NCBI GenBank assembly: GCA_016795205.1
Contig: JAEUHZ010000021.1
Location: 62,001 to 126,000 of the forward strand
Source: Planctomycetota bacterium
GTDB taxonomy: Bacteria; Planctomycetota; UBA1135; GCA-002686595
DNA length: 64,000 nucleotides
Reading direction: 5' to 3'
Notes under the pieces: generated by a model
What the model was told of the DNA's origin: nothing
Seen by the model: only the letters and a program-made list of their open reading frames with translations
Databases searched by the model: none
Shown: piece by piece, positions 41,439 to 50,466 of the stretch
Layout of the letters: each line of letters opens with the position of its first letter
Numbering within the stretch: position 1 is the stretch's first letter
Translations under genes and position numbers: made by a program

Positions 41439-43604
41439 ATGCGAACCCCGCGATCCGCCCTGTCCCTCTGTCTGCCGCTCCTCGCCGCCTGTGCCTCCGC
41501 TCCGAACAGCGTCCACGGCGCGAACGCAGCGGAGCAGCGCACGCCCTGGTCGGCGCCGCCGCTCGAGCTCGCCATCTCCGTGCGCGACGGCCGCACGGGC
41601 GAGCGACTGACGCTCGATGCGTTGCTCGACGGGCTGGCCGGTGCTGACGCGGTCTTCCTGGGCGAGACGCACATCGACGAGACGACGCACGCGGTCGAGC
41701 TCGCGGTCTTCGAGGGGCTGCACGCGCGCCGGGCCGGGAAGGTCGTGCTGGCGCTGGAGATGTTCGAGCGCGACGTCCAACCCGTGCTGGACCGCTACCT
41801 GCGCGGGGAGGTCGACGAGCGCGCCTTCCTGAGCGCCGCGCGGCCGTGGTCGAACTACCGCACGGCCTATCGCCCGCTCGTCGAGAGCGCCCGGCTGCGC
41901 GGCGTGCCGGTCGTCGCGTCGAACTTCCCAGCCACCCTGCGGCGCAAGCTGGGCAGCGGCGGGCTCGACGGGCTGGAGCCGTCCGAGCGCGCGCTCGCGC
42001 CCGCCCAGCTCTTCGCGAACACTCCGGGCTACTGGCGCCGCGTCGACAACGCGGTCCGTGGGCATCTGGGGATGATGGGGCCGACGCCGGCACCGGACGA
42101 CCCGCGCCTCACCAGCACGCAGTCGCTGTGGGACAACTCGATGGGCGAAGCCTGCGCGTTGGCGCTGGCGCGTCACCCCGGCCACGCGGTGGTGCACGTG
42201 AACGGCGGCTTCCACAGCGAGTACTGGGACGGGACCGCCCGCCAGCTCGCGCTGCGCGCGCCGCACGCCCGCATCGCGACGATCGCCATCGTGCCCAGCG
42301 GTCATCCGGCCGTCGAAGAGCTGGGTAGCGTGCCCGTCGCCGACTACGTCGTGTTCTGCGAGGAGCGCGCGCAGGACCTGGACGAGGGCACGCACGCAGT
42401 GTTCGTGCCGCGCGAGCAGGAGTACCGGCTCCACGTGCCGCCGGCCGCCACGGACAGGGCGCCGGCGCCGCTCCTCGTGTGGCTCGTCGACGATGGCGAG
42501 AGCGCCGAGGATGCGCTGCGCCTGTGGAAGCAGCGCGTCGGAGACCAGGCCGCGGTCCTCGTCCTCGAGCCTCCTTACCGCGAGCTGCAGGACGATCTGG
42601 TCGAGGGCGGCCGTTGGTTCTTCCCCGACTCGTTCCGGCCCGACCTGGCGGCGGCACGCGAGGGCGTCGAGCGCGCCTGGGCCTACGTGTTGCGCCGCCT
42701 GCCGGTCGACCCCGCGCGCGTGTGCGTGGCGGGCGAAGGGGCCGGCGCCACGATCGCGGCCGCGGCCGGCGTGTGGGGGGGCGCGCTGGAGGCGCGCGTC
42801 CTCTCCTTCGAGCCGCGACGTTTCGCGGCGCTGAAGGAGTTCCCCCTGCCGCTCCCCGAGCTCCGCGGCAGCGCTCCCGCGCCGCGCCGCTCGCTGCGCG
42901 TCGCGGCCCGTCCGGCCGACGAGGCCTGGTGGAGCGCGGAGCTCGAGGCCTACCGCGGGGTCGGGCTCGACGCCGGGCTCGCGCCCGCGGCCAGCGGGCC
43001 GTGGGACGCGGAGATCGCACGCGAGAACGCCGTGCGCGAAGCGCTGGGCCTCGCACCGCGCAGCTTCGCGCCGGATGCGCCGCGGGCCCACGTGCGCGTC
43101 GACGGGCCGCGTGGGCGGAGCTGGGCACGCCTGTTCGCAGACCAGCGGGCGGTGGGCGGGCAGCGCATCGCGATCCTGGAGGGGCAGCCGCCCGCGGACA
43201 GCGGCTCGCGCGAGCTGGTTCTCGAGGTGCTCCCCGCGGAGTGTGCTCAGCCCGGCCGCATCCCGCGCTGTCCCGGGCCGTTCGGCGGGACGACCGTGCT
43301 CGTCGTGCCGGACGCGCGCCCCGCCGAGGAGCGCGCGGCGTGGCTCGCGCTGGAGTCGTCGCCGGCAGCCTCGCTCGGCCGCTTCCACCGACTGGCGGTG
43401 GCAACCGAGTCGGGCGAGCGTGCGCTCACCGTCGTGCTGGGCGAGCTGGAGGCCGCTGGACGGCGCAACGTGCTCGTGATCCCGGCCGCATGGTCGGCGG
43501 ACGGCGCGACGATGCGCGGGCTGCGGCGCTCCGTGCGCGACTTCGACGATCGGCTGACGATCCGCTGGCGGCCTGGGCTCGGCGGGCTCGACGCCGGGTC
43601 CTGA
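41439..43604 (+). CDS. ChaN-like lipoprotein fused to an alpha/beta-hydrolase-like domain
   Basis: A 721-residue lipoprotein (lipobox PLLAACASA, Cys near residue 18). Residues about 60-300 are a ChaN/DUF399 haem-binding-like domain: ADAVFLGETHIDETTHAVEL, LALEMFERDVQPVLDRYL and HAVVHVNGGFHSEYWDG. The C-terminal half (about 340-720) looks like an alpha/beta hydrolase but the nucleophile elbow reads VAGEGAGATIAAAAG, with Gly where the Ser of GxSxG should be, so it is probably non-catalytic. Haem or iron acquisition is suggested by the ChaN part. A TACCCT hexamer is 29 nt upstream. Confidence 0.84.
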   Translation: MRTPRSALSLCLPLLAACASAPNSVHGANAAEQRTPWSAPPLELAISVRDGRTGERLTLDALLDGLAGADAVFLGETHIDETTHAVELAVFEGLHARRAGKVVLALEMFERDVQPVLDRYLRGEVDERAFLSAARPWSNYRTAYRPLVESARLRGVPVVASNFPATLRRKLGSGGLDGLEPSERALAPAQLFANTPGYWRRVDNAVRGHLGMMGPTPAPDDPRLTSTQSLWDNSMGEACALALARHPGHAVVHVNGGFHSEYWDGTARQLALRAPHARIATIAIVPSGHPAVEELGSVPVADYVVFCEERAQDLDEGTHAVFVPREQEYRLHVPPAATDRAPAPLLVWLVDDGESAEDALRLWKQRVGDQAAVLVLEPPYRELQDDLVEGGRWFFPDSFRPDLAAAREGVERAWAYVLRRLPVDPARVCVAGEGAGATIAAAAGVWGGALEARVLSFEPRRFAALKEFPLPLPELRGSAPAPRRSLRVAARPADEAWWSAELEAYRGVGLDAGLAPAASGPWDAEIARENAVREALGLAPRSFAPDAPRAHVRVDGPRGRSWARLFADQRAVGGQRIAILEGQPPADSGSRELVLEVLPAECAQPGRIPRCPGPFGGTTVLVVPDARPAEERAAWLALESSPAASLGRFHRLAVATESGERALTVVLGELEAAGRRNVLVIPAAWSADGATMRGLRRSVRDFDDRLTIRWRPGLGGLDAGS

Positions 43605-43652
43605 GCTCGTCGGCTCGCGGACGGGGCTGCGCGAGCAGGGCCCTCGACCGAG

Positions 43653-43691
43653 GCGCCGGGCGCGGAACCGTGTAGGTCCCGCGCCCGGCGC
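43653..43691. terminator. 13-bp perfect hairpin between convergent genes
   Basis: GCGCCGGGCGCGG (43653-43665) pairs perfectly with 43679-43691 around a 13-nt loop, midway between the ChaN-like gene and the convergent secreted protein. A bidirectional terminator is likely, though no long T tract follows. Confidence 0.55.
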
Positions 43692-43723
43692 GATCGATCC
43701 CGGCGCTCCTCGCGCCGGAGCGC

Positions 43724-44974
43724 TCAGGGGTGCCAGCGCACTCTCAACCCGTTCGAGAGGTTGAACCCGCTCGGCGTGCAGAACGGCGCCGCGTTGCGGT
43801 ACCAGGCTTGGTAGAAGCGCGTCGCGCCGACCGCGGGGATCCCACCCCGCACCGAGACCGACACGTCGCCGGCCGCCGGGTACGAGGCCGCTCCGGCAGT
43901 GGTGCTCTTCGTCCCGAGGCGGGTCACGATCCCCGTGACGCAGCGCAGTCCGTCACCGAACGGCGTCGGCAGGGACTCGGGCGTGGTCGTGCCCTGGAAG
44001 AAGAGGCACGACGTGTTGGGCGGCATCCCGCTGCACACGAGCGTCAAGGTGTCGGTCGAGACGTCCGGGAAGCCGGTCGTGTCGAGCAGCGCTCCGCCGG
44101 TCGCGAACGAGTTCTCGCAGCCCCGGCCCACGAGCCCGGCGTTGCCGCACGGGCAGGTCGCCCCGCTGCCCGAGCCGTCGCAGATCGTCTCGTCGAAGTC
44201 GCGCCGGAACACGTGCACCACGTCCACGAGTTCCGGCCCCGGAGCCTCTGCGGCGTACAGGAGCTCGCCATTGCCGCTGAAGTCGAGACCACCCGAGGTC
44301 CCGCCACCCTGCAGGCCGGGGATCAGGGTCGTCGAGACTTGGGCTCCGGTCGTCAGGTTGACCTCGACGAGGTGATTCGCCCCCTCGAACCACACATAGC
44401 ACCGTCCGGACGTGGGGTCGAAGGCCAGGTCGCGGGCGCGCAGCGTCGTTCCTTGAACGACGACGCTCTGGAGGACCGCGCCGGTGCTCGTGTCGATGCG
44501 CCGGAGCGTGGTGCCACCGCCACTCGTGGAGCCGTGCGTCGTCCAGAGGTTGCCAGCCGGATCGAAGTCGGCGCCAGTCGTGCCGAAGTGACCGCTGCCG
44601 AGGTTCGTCACCAGGACGCCCGACTGCGTGATGCGCCCACCGTGTCCGTTCACCGTGAAGCCGAACAGGTGCGGGCTCGTGATGCCGAAGGGGATCGCCA
44701 GCGCGGTCACCCCCGAGGTCGGTGAGATGGCGCTGGGGTCGACGCTGCTGAGCAGCGCGCCCGTCGAGGCGTTGACCTCGACGATCGGACCGAACGTGCC
44801 CCACGGCGCGATCCACAGCCGACCTAGCGGAAGCTCGAACGCCAAGTCGCCGACACCGCTCAGCCCGTGGCCGGAGATGTCGAGTTGCGCATGCGGTGTC
44901 AGGACGAGGCCCTGGGTGAGCGCGGAGCTGCTGCACAGTGCGCAGGCCGCGAGGGTGAGCATGGATCGAAGCAT
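43724..44974 (-). CDS. Secreted beta-propeller protein with shared C-terminal domain (copy 1)
   Basis: A 416-residue secreted protein. Signal peptide about 1-20. Residues 25-260 contain propeller-like strands (ARDLAFDPTSGRCYVWFEGA, GGLDFSGNGELLYAAEAPG). From about residue 265 comes the six-cysteine domain: ICDGSGSGATCPCGNAG, GRGCENS, FGDGLRCVTG, YQAWYRNAAPFCTPSGFN, ending NGLRVRWHP. This domain also ends the proteins at 45313, 48750, 52135 and 57307. The N-terminal half suggests reading or binding of a surface ligand. Confidence 0.82.
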   Translation of the reverse strand: MLRSMLTLAACALCSSSALTQGLVLTPHAQLDISGHGLSGVGDLAFELPLGRLWIAPWGTFGPIVEVNASTGALLSSVDPSAISPTSGVTALAIPFGITSPHLFGFTVNGHGGRITQSGVLVTNLGSGHFGTTGADFDPAGNLWTTHGSTSGGGTTLRRIDTSTGAVLQSVVVQGTTLRARDLAFDPTSGRCYVWFEGANHLVEVNLTTGAQVSTTLIPGLQGGGTSGGLDFSGNGELLYAAEAPGPELVDVVHVFRRDFDETICDGSGSGATCPCGNAGLVGRGCENSFATGGALLDTTGFPDVSTDTLTLVCSGMPPNTSCLFFQGTTTPESLPTPFGDGLRCVTGIVTRLGTKSTTAGAASYPAAGDVSVSVRGGIPAVGATRFYQAWYRNAAPFCTPSGFNLSNGLRVRWHP

Positions 44975-45312
44975 GGGGGTGACTCAGTGGGGTAGAGCCG
45001 GCACGTGCCAGCACTCCTCCTGTCCAGGCCGCCCCCGCGTTCTTTCACGCCGAGCCCCGCAGATCCTCCACGCACGTCGAGCCGGACGGGTGGGCCGGCC
45101 CTGGAGGGCGCGCGGGTTGCCGCTCCGAGCCGGGCGGGCAGGTGCTGCCCGTGGACGGGGGAGGACCGGAACTGCTGGCCTGAGCTGCTGGCGCCGCCCA
45201 CCCTCCGGGGGATGCGGCCCCAAGCGGACGAGGCCGGGCTCGACATCGAGCCCGGCCCCGCATCGAGCACGGCGATCGCGCCCGTCGACGGGTGTCGACG
45301 GGGCCATCCACG
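44975..45312. other. Intergenic region between two secreted-protein genes
   Basis: These 338 bases lie between two minus-strand genes with the shared C-terminal domain. Apart from the hairpin at 45232-45257 they show no gene, repeat or clear promoter. Confidence 0.4.
45232..45257 (-). terminator. 12-bp hairpin downstream of the gene at 45313
   Basis: GGCCGGGCTCGA (45232-45243) pairs with TCGAGCCCGGCC (45246-45257) with a minimal loop, 55 nt past the stop of the minus-strand gene at 45313. Terminator-like. Confidence 0.5.
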
Positions 45313-46974
45313 TCAGGGCGTCCAGTTGATCTGGTATGCGTTCGTGAAGTTGAACGTCGCCGGCGTGCAGAACGCGGCCGCATTGCGATACCAGACCTGG
45401 TAGTAGCGCGTGCCCGGCGTGTTCACGAGACCGACCACGCTGATCGGCAGGTCACCCGGGACGCCGCGACCGTAGCTGCGGTTCCCGCACAGCGTCTGGC
45501 GGTTGTACATGCGGATCACGTTCGTCTGGACGCAGCGCAGCCCGTCCCCGAAGACCGTTCCGTTGCCGCCCGCCACCGTCGCGTTGCCCTGCAGGAGCAG
45601 CGCCGCGACCGTCGGCGGAAGCCCCGAGGCGGTGAAGTGCACGCTGTCGTTCGAGATCGAGGGCAGGCCGTGGGCCCACAGCAGGCCGCCATCGGTGTTG
45701 ACGCTGTTCGCGCAGCCGCGGCCGGGGGCGCCGAAGTTGGCGCACGGGCAGGCCGTGCCCGAGCCGTCGCCGAAGCAGAAGCGGGTCCCGGGCTCGCGCT
45801 CGTGCAGGACGTCGAGCGCGTCGAGGTCGTCACCGATGTAGCCCGGCAGCGAGCGACTGGTGTGCAGGCCGAGGACCTCGCCGGCGATCCAGATCCCCGG
45901 GACGGAGCCCGCGGGCCCCGTCGGGACCAGGACGTCGCCCGGCTGGATCGGCGCGCCGAAGAACGCGTCGGGCGTTCCCACGATCGCCGAGCCGCGGCGC
46001 ACGGAGAAGAACAGCATGTCCGTGGCGCCCGAGACCCAGTCGTAGGGCACGCTCGAGCGCTGGTAGCCGGGGATTCCGTTCTCGCGCAGGACCAGCGCGT
46101 CGAGGTCGTCCGTGTCCACGCCGTTGGCGTCGAGGCCCAGGAGCGCGGCTGCGGCGTACACGCTCGGCGCGCAGCCCGGGCACGACACGAGCACGTCGCC
46201 GCCGCGGAAGCCGTTGGCGACCGCGCTGCCCGAGTTCGGGACCGAGAAGATCGGATCCACGAAGGCCGAATCGAGCGAGAAGTACGTGCACGTCGAGCGC
46301 GGCAGCCAGCGATCCGGCACGTCGTCGTCGAGCGAGTCGAGGTTGTCCCCGAAGACCGACGGCTCGATCAGGCCGAGGCCGGGGTAGACGCTCGTGCCGC
46401 AGGAGTTGACCAGTCCGTCGCCGTCGATGTAGCCGTAGTTGCCGATCGACGGGCCCGGCGGCAGCGGCCCGCACGGCACGAAGACCCCGGCGAAGACGTC
46501 CGCGGTCTCGTCGACGCAGGCCCCCTCGCTGGCGAGGTCGGGCCCGAAGCCGGGCTGTCCGAGGCCGCGGTAGCTGACCGAGAAGACCCACGTCGGGCCG
46601 GGCGTGCCGGGGACCGTCGAGCAGTCGATCAAGCGGTCGAGCCCGTGGCTCAAGGCGTCGACCTCGACCGAGCAGGGCGTGCCACCCGGGTGTCCCACGC
46701 ACGGCAGGTACGTCGGCAGCCCGAGCCCGATCGGCGCGACGCTCCCGCCCGTCTCGACGATGCCCGGCGTCGGCAGCGGCCCGAAGGCCGGCGTCAGCGT
46801 CTGCGGCAGGAGCAGGTCACCCTCCGTGATCGGCGAGCCCGTGAAGGAGTTCGCCGCGGACACGGTCGGGCTGCGCCAGTCGACGGTGAAGACCGGCAGG
46901 CCGGGGCTCTGGGCTGCCGCGGAAGCGGCGATGGCGACGGGGGTCAGGCGGAGGAGAGGGCGAAGGGCGCTCAT
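45313..46974 (-). CDS. Secreted repeat protein with shared C-terminal domain (copy 2)
   Basis: A 553-residue secreted protein. Signal peptide ends near ASAAAQSPG. The body holds three related repeats of about 80-100 residues, each beginning with a F-S-V/F-T-V strand, then an F-x-G patch, GDVLVP/GDLLLP, a hydrophobic strand and a D-D-L-D-A-L-type acidic loop (for example YIGDDLDALDVLHE and VDTDDLDALVL). The C-terminal 155 residues are the six-cysteine domain: FCFGDGSGTACPCANFG, GRGCANS, GDGLRC, YYQVWYRNAAAFCTPATFN, ending QINWTP. No enzyme motif. Confidence 0.82.
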   Translation of the reverse strand: MSALRPLLRLTPVAIAASAAAQSPGLPVFTVDWRSPTVSAANSFTGSPITEGDLLLPQTLTPAFGPLPTPGIVETGGSVAPIGLGLPTYLPCVGHPGGTPCSVEVDALSHGLDRLIDCSTVPGTPGPTWVFSVSYRGLGQPGFGPDLASEGACVDETADVFAGVFVPCGPLPPGPSIGNYGYIDGDGLVNSCGTSVYPGLGLIEPSVFGDNLDSLDDDVPDRWLPRSTCTYFSLDSAFVDPIFSVPNSGSAVANGFRGGDVLVSCPGCAPSVYAAAALLGLDANGVDTDDLDALVLRENGIPGYQRSSVPYDWVSGATDMLFFSVRRGSAIVGTPDAFFGAPIQPGDVLVPTGPAGSVPGIWIAGEVLGLHTSRSLPGYIGDDLDALDVLHEREPGTRFCFGDGSGTACPCANFGAPGRGCANSVNTDGGLLWAHGLPSISNDSVHFTASGLPPTVAALLLQGNATVAGGNGTVFGDGLRCVQTNVIRMYNRQTLCGNRSYGRGVPGDLPISVVGLVNTPGTRYYQVWYRNAAAFCTPATFNFTNAYQINWTP

Positions 46975-47057
46975 GGCGAAGGTCTCGGGCTCGGAGGGCG
47001 CAGGGCCCGAACGGCCCCGCTATTCCCCCTTGGCCCGGGAGCGCCCCGGGTGGACAG

Positions 47058-47083
47058 GATTCTGGCCGCCCGCCGCCAGAATC
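47058..47083 (-). terminator. Hairpin at the stop of the kelch gene
   Basis: GATTCTGGC (47058-47066) pairs with GCCAGAATC (47075-47083), overlapping the stop codon of the gene at 47082. Terminator-like, no T tract. Confidence 0.45.
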
Positions 47084-48566
47084 AGGGCTGGTAGAGCTCG
47101 ACCGCCACGGGGCCGCCCCCGACCACGACGACCCGGCCGTCGGGGAGCAGCGCCGCGGAGGCCCCGGCGCGGGCTGCGGCCAGGTCGGGACCGCTGCGGG
47201 AGGCCGCGGGACCCACGAGCTCGCTGGTCACGACGGGCGTGGGCAGCTCCAACCGGCCGGTGGCGATCGATCCCAGGTCCAGGCTCCCCGTGACGCCCCC
47301 CGCCACGAGCACGCGCCCCGACCCGAGCAGGCTCGCCGTGTGGAAGGCCCGTCCCGCGGCGAGCGCCGGCCCGTTCGAGAACGAGCCCAGGCCGCTCGGC
47401 TGGTAGAGCGCGGTCTCCGCGACGGCGGTCAGCGCGATCTGCGTCAGGTCGCCGGTGCTCAAGACGTCGGTCAGGTCGGCCGTGATGCCGCCTACGAGGA
47501 GCACCCGCCCATCGGGGAGGCGCGTCGCGGAGTGCAAGAGGCGGCCGGTCGTGAACAGCTTGGGCAACGGGCTGAAGCTCGTGGCGCTGGCGTTCGTGGC
47601 GTAGCCCAGATTCGACACGAACGGCAGGTTGAGCACGGGCACCACGGCCAGGCCGCCCGCGACGAGCACGGCCCCGTTCGCGAGCACGGTCGCCGTGTGG
47701 AACGCCTTGCGCTCGGGCATCGCCGGACCCGCGAGGAACGTCGCCGTGACCGGGTCGAACAGCTCGCTGGAGGACTGGATCGCGTCGAAGAACGCCAGCG
47801 GATCCGTCAGGTCCAGCGCGGCGAGGCCGCCCGTCACGAGCACACGCCCGTTCGCGAGGCGCACCGCGGCGGCACCCGCGCGCGGCGTGGCCAGCGCGCC
47901 GACCGCGACGGACTTGCCGCTCGCTGGGTCGAACACGAAGGCCTCCGCGACGGGTTGGCCCGCCAGATCGATCCCGCCACACACGAGCACGCGACCGTCC
48001 GCGAGCAGGGTGCGCGTCGCGAACAGGTTCGCGGAGGGCAGCAGGCCCGCGACCTGGACTTCCTGGAGCGCAGGCTCGTAGGAGAGCGCGAGCGGTCCGC
48101 TGCCGCCCAGGAACAGCCGCCGTCCGTCGGGCAGCACGAAGGCGTCCCCGAGGAGCGACACGCCCGCCGCCGGCAGCGCGCCGAAGCTGTTCGGCGCGAG
48201 GTACGTCGCGCGCGCGAGGTTGGAGACCTGCACCCCCGGCCGCACGGACGCGGCTTGGAACGACAACCGTCCACCGACCAGCGCCGGGGTCGTCGCGAAG
48301 GCGAACGTGGCCTGCCCGGACCCGTCGAGCACGCCGGCGATCTCGACCATCGCGGCGAGCTGCCGGATCGGGTCGATGTCGAGCGTGATCAGCTCGCTGA
48401 TCGGGGTGGGGCTCTCGGTCGCGGAGATGTAGAGCGAGAAGGCGCGGCCAGGGTCGCCCTGGATGCGGGTGATGGACTGGCCGGGAGCCAGGGATCCGGT
48501 GATTTCGACGGTCAGGTCGGCGGCGAGCAGGGGGAGGGCGAGTGCGAGGAGGGACATGCAGGCCAA
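47082..48566 (-). CDS. Secreted kelch-like beta-propeller protein
   Basis: A 494-residue protein with a signal peptide (MACMSLLALALPLLAAD) and at least five kelch-type blades, each carrying LxDGRVLVxGG: LADGRVLVCGGIDLAGQP, LANGRVLVTGGLAAL, LPDGRVLLVGGITADL and LGSGRVLVAGGVTG, plus LPDGRVVVVGGGPVAVELYQP at the end. The N-terminal about 100 residues form a separate strand-rich domain. Unlike its neighbours it lacks the six-cysteine C-terminal domain. Likely a secreted binding protein. Confidence 0.85.
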   Translation of the reverse strand: MACMSLLALALPLLAADLTVEITGSLAPGQSITRIQGDPGRAFSLYISATESPTPISELITLDIDPIRQLAAMVEIAGVLDGSGQATFAFATTPALVGGRLSFQAASVRPGVQVSNLARATYLAPNSFGALPAAGVSLLGDAFVLPDGRRLFLGGSGPLALSYEPALQEVQVAGLLPSANLFATRTLLADGRVLVCGGIDLAGQPVAEAFVFDPASGKSVAVGALATPRAGAAAVRLANGRVLVTGGLAALDLTDPLAFFDAIQSSSELFDPVTATFLAGPAMPERKAFHTATVLANGAVLVAGGLAVVPVLNLPFVSNLGYATNASATSFSPLPKLFTTGRLLHSATRLPDGRVLLVGGITADLTDVLSTGDLTQIALTAVAETALYQPSGLGSFSNGPALAAGRAFHTASLLGSGRVLVAGGVTGSLDLGSIATGRLELPTPVVTSELVGPAASRSGPDLAAARAGASAALLPDGRVVVVGGGPVAVELYQP

Positions 48567-48670
48567 TCTACCCGGCTCCCGCCCTTGTGAGGGGAGCCGC
48601 GGTGGCCGATCCGCGGCCGTGCGCGGCGGCCCGGATCTGCGTCGAGGGACGGAGCACCCTCCGAATGCGA

Positions 48671-48698
48671 GCGGGGCCGGCCCACAGGCCGGCCCCGC
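48671..48698 (-). terminator. 12-bp hairpin downstream of the gene at 48750
   Basis: GCGGGGCCGGCC (48671-48682) pairs with GGCCGGCCCCGC (48687-48698) around a CACA loop, 51 nt beyond the stop of the minus-strand gene at 48750. Confidence 0.55.
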
Positions 48699-48749
48699 CT
48701 CAGGAACGCGTGCGGTGCGCCTGGCCCGCGGGCCGGGACACCGCGCGGA

Positions 48750-50201
48750 TCACGGCGCCCAGGTCGTCTGGAGACCGTTCGTCAGGTTGAACGTGTCCGG
48801 CGTGCAGAACGCGGCCGCGTTGCGGTACCAGCACTGGTACGTGCGGACGTTGCCCGCCACGTTCAGGCCGCGGACCGAGATCGACGTGTCACCCACGGCC
48901 GGGTACTGGCTCGTGCCCGCCACGTTGTTCTTCGTGCCGAGGCGGATGATCGAGCCGCCCGCGCAGCGCAGGCCGTCGCCGAAGACGACGCCCAAGCCAC
49001 CACCGGCCTGCGACGTGCCCTGGAAGTACAGGGCCGAGCTGTTCGGCATGCCCGTACCCGTGAGCACGAGCGTGTCGGCCGAGATGCTCGCCACGCCCGA
49101 ACCCGCCAGGTTCGCGCCGCTCGGGTTGACGGAGCTCGCGCAGCCGTTGCCCGCCGCGCCCACGTTGCCGCACGGGCAGGCCGCGCCCGTGCCGTCGCCG
49201 AAGCAGAAGGCCGTGATCGGCGGCGCCGGGCTGCCGACCGTGATGCGCACGAACATGATCGAGAAGGGCTCGGCCACCGGGCCGAGCACCACGACCGGCA
49301 CCGAGCCGGCCGTGTCCGTGATCAGGACGTCGTAGTCGGCGCCCGGAGCCGCGGCCTGCGTCGTCGACGAGCAGGCGATCATGTCCGGGAAGTCGAGCAC
49401 AGCGCCGGTGCCGAAGTCGTCCGTCCCCGGGGTGTTGTCGTTCGTGGCCGTGTTGAAGCGGCCGATCGCGAGGTAGTACGTGCCAGCCGTCAGCGTGCGG
49501 CGGAGCTGCGACTGGAGCGTCGCGCCCGTGCCGCCCTCGGCGACCGACTCGTCGTCGTTGCTGGCGTCGTCGACCACGACGAGATTGCCGTCGAACAGGT
49601 GGATGTCCGTGTCGACCGTGGTTTGGCCGACCGTGCTGAACGTGATGACGCCCGGAGCGAACGTGCCCGGGACGACGACCGGGGCGATGGGGGCCGTGGA
49701 CAGCGTCGCCTCGTAGGCGAGCGTGGTCGAGGCCGTGCCCGTGACGCGGTAGTAGAGCTCCTCGCCGCGACCGAAGCCGTACCAGGAGTTCGAGCGCGGG
49801 ATCGCGGTCGTCGTGCTCGAGGACTGGAAGGCCGTGTCCGTCGTGCCGATCACGCTCGGCAGGGCACCGCCCGGGTCCGTCTGGTTCAGGCCGCGGATCG
49901 AGCCCGTGTGCCCGGCCGTGCCAATCGTCGTGATCGCCAAGGTGTGGCGGTAGATGCCCGGAGCGAGCGGGCCCGTCTTGACGTGCCAGGTGTCGGCGCT
50001 CGCGGCGCCGGGGGTGACCGTCGAACTGCCCGTCGTGGTGCCCGTGAGCTTGTCGCCCGCGACCATGACGACGATGCCGTTCGTCGTGGCCTGGGCCTTG
50101 GTCTCGTTGGGTTCGATCTCCGGCGTCGTCGTCTGGGCGAGAGCGCCCGTCGCGAGGATCGCGACGGCGCCGACGAGGCCGAGGTGCTGCATGCTGGACA
50201 T
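48750..50201 (-). CDS. Secreted PPC-type protein with shared C-terminal domain (copy 3)
   Basis: A 483-residue secreted protein. Signal MSSMQHLGLVGAVAILATG, cleaved near ALAQ. The body has beta-strands and acidic turns of the bacterial pre-peptidase C-terminal (PPC/DVUA0089) type, notably DTDIHLFDGNLVVVDDASND and LTAGTYYLAIGRFN. The C-terminal part is the six-cysteine domain: FCFGDGTGAACPCGNVG, GNGCASS, GDGLRC, TYQCWYRNAAAFCTPDTFN, ending QTTWAP. No catalytic domain. The upstream region has an AT-rich patch and TAGACT at 50329-50334. Confidence 0.84.
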   Translation of the reverse strand: MSSMQHLGLVGAVAILATGALAQTTTPEIEPNETKAQATTNGIVVMVAGDKLTGTTTGSSTVTPGAASADTWHVKTGPLAPGIYRHTLAITTIGTAGHTGSIRGLNQTDPGGALPSVIGTTDTAFQSSSTTTAIPRSNSWYGFGRGEELYYRVTGTASTTLAYEATLSTAPIAPVVVPGTFAPGVITFSTVGQTTVDTDIHLFDGNLVVVDDASNDDESVAEGGTGATLQSQLRRTLTAGTYYLAIGRFNTATNDNTPGTDDFGTGAVLDFPDMIACSSTTQAAAPGADYDVLITDTAGSVPVVVLGPVAEPFSIMFVRITVGSPAPPITAFCFGDGTGAACPCGNVGAAGNGCASSVNPSGANLAGSGVASISADTLVLTGTGMPNSSALYFQGTSQAGGGLGVVFGDGLRCAGGSIIRLGTKNNVAGTSQYPAVGDTSISVRGLNVAGNVRTYQCWYRNAAAFCTPDTFNLTNGLQTTWAP

Positions 50202-50328
50202 AGGGTGGAACTCGAGGCTGGCTCGGAGCGAGAGAGAAGGGAGTGAGGCCCCCGGAGAGGCCCCCCCGGACGTCGGGGGGGCACGAAGGCGAGTTGCCCG
50301 GGAGGGCTGCCGAGGGGGCACGCTCGGA

Positions 50329-50334
50329 AGTCTA
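50329..50334 (-). promoter_or_regulatory. -10-like hexamer TAGACT
   Basis: TAGACT on the minus strand, 127 nt before the ATG at 50201, next to an AT-rich stretch (near 50340-50352) that is rare in this window. Would give a long leader. Confidence 0.25.
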
Positions 50335-50466
50335 CAGCAGTTTTTCTGAATTGGGGCGAAACCAACCGCAGGGTCGCGGCTAGGTGCCGATTGGCTCCGG
50401 CCGACGCTCCAGGCGCCCGCCGGAGGCGAGGACCCGTCTCCGCGGCCCCGATCCCTGGGGCTCCCC

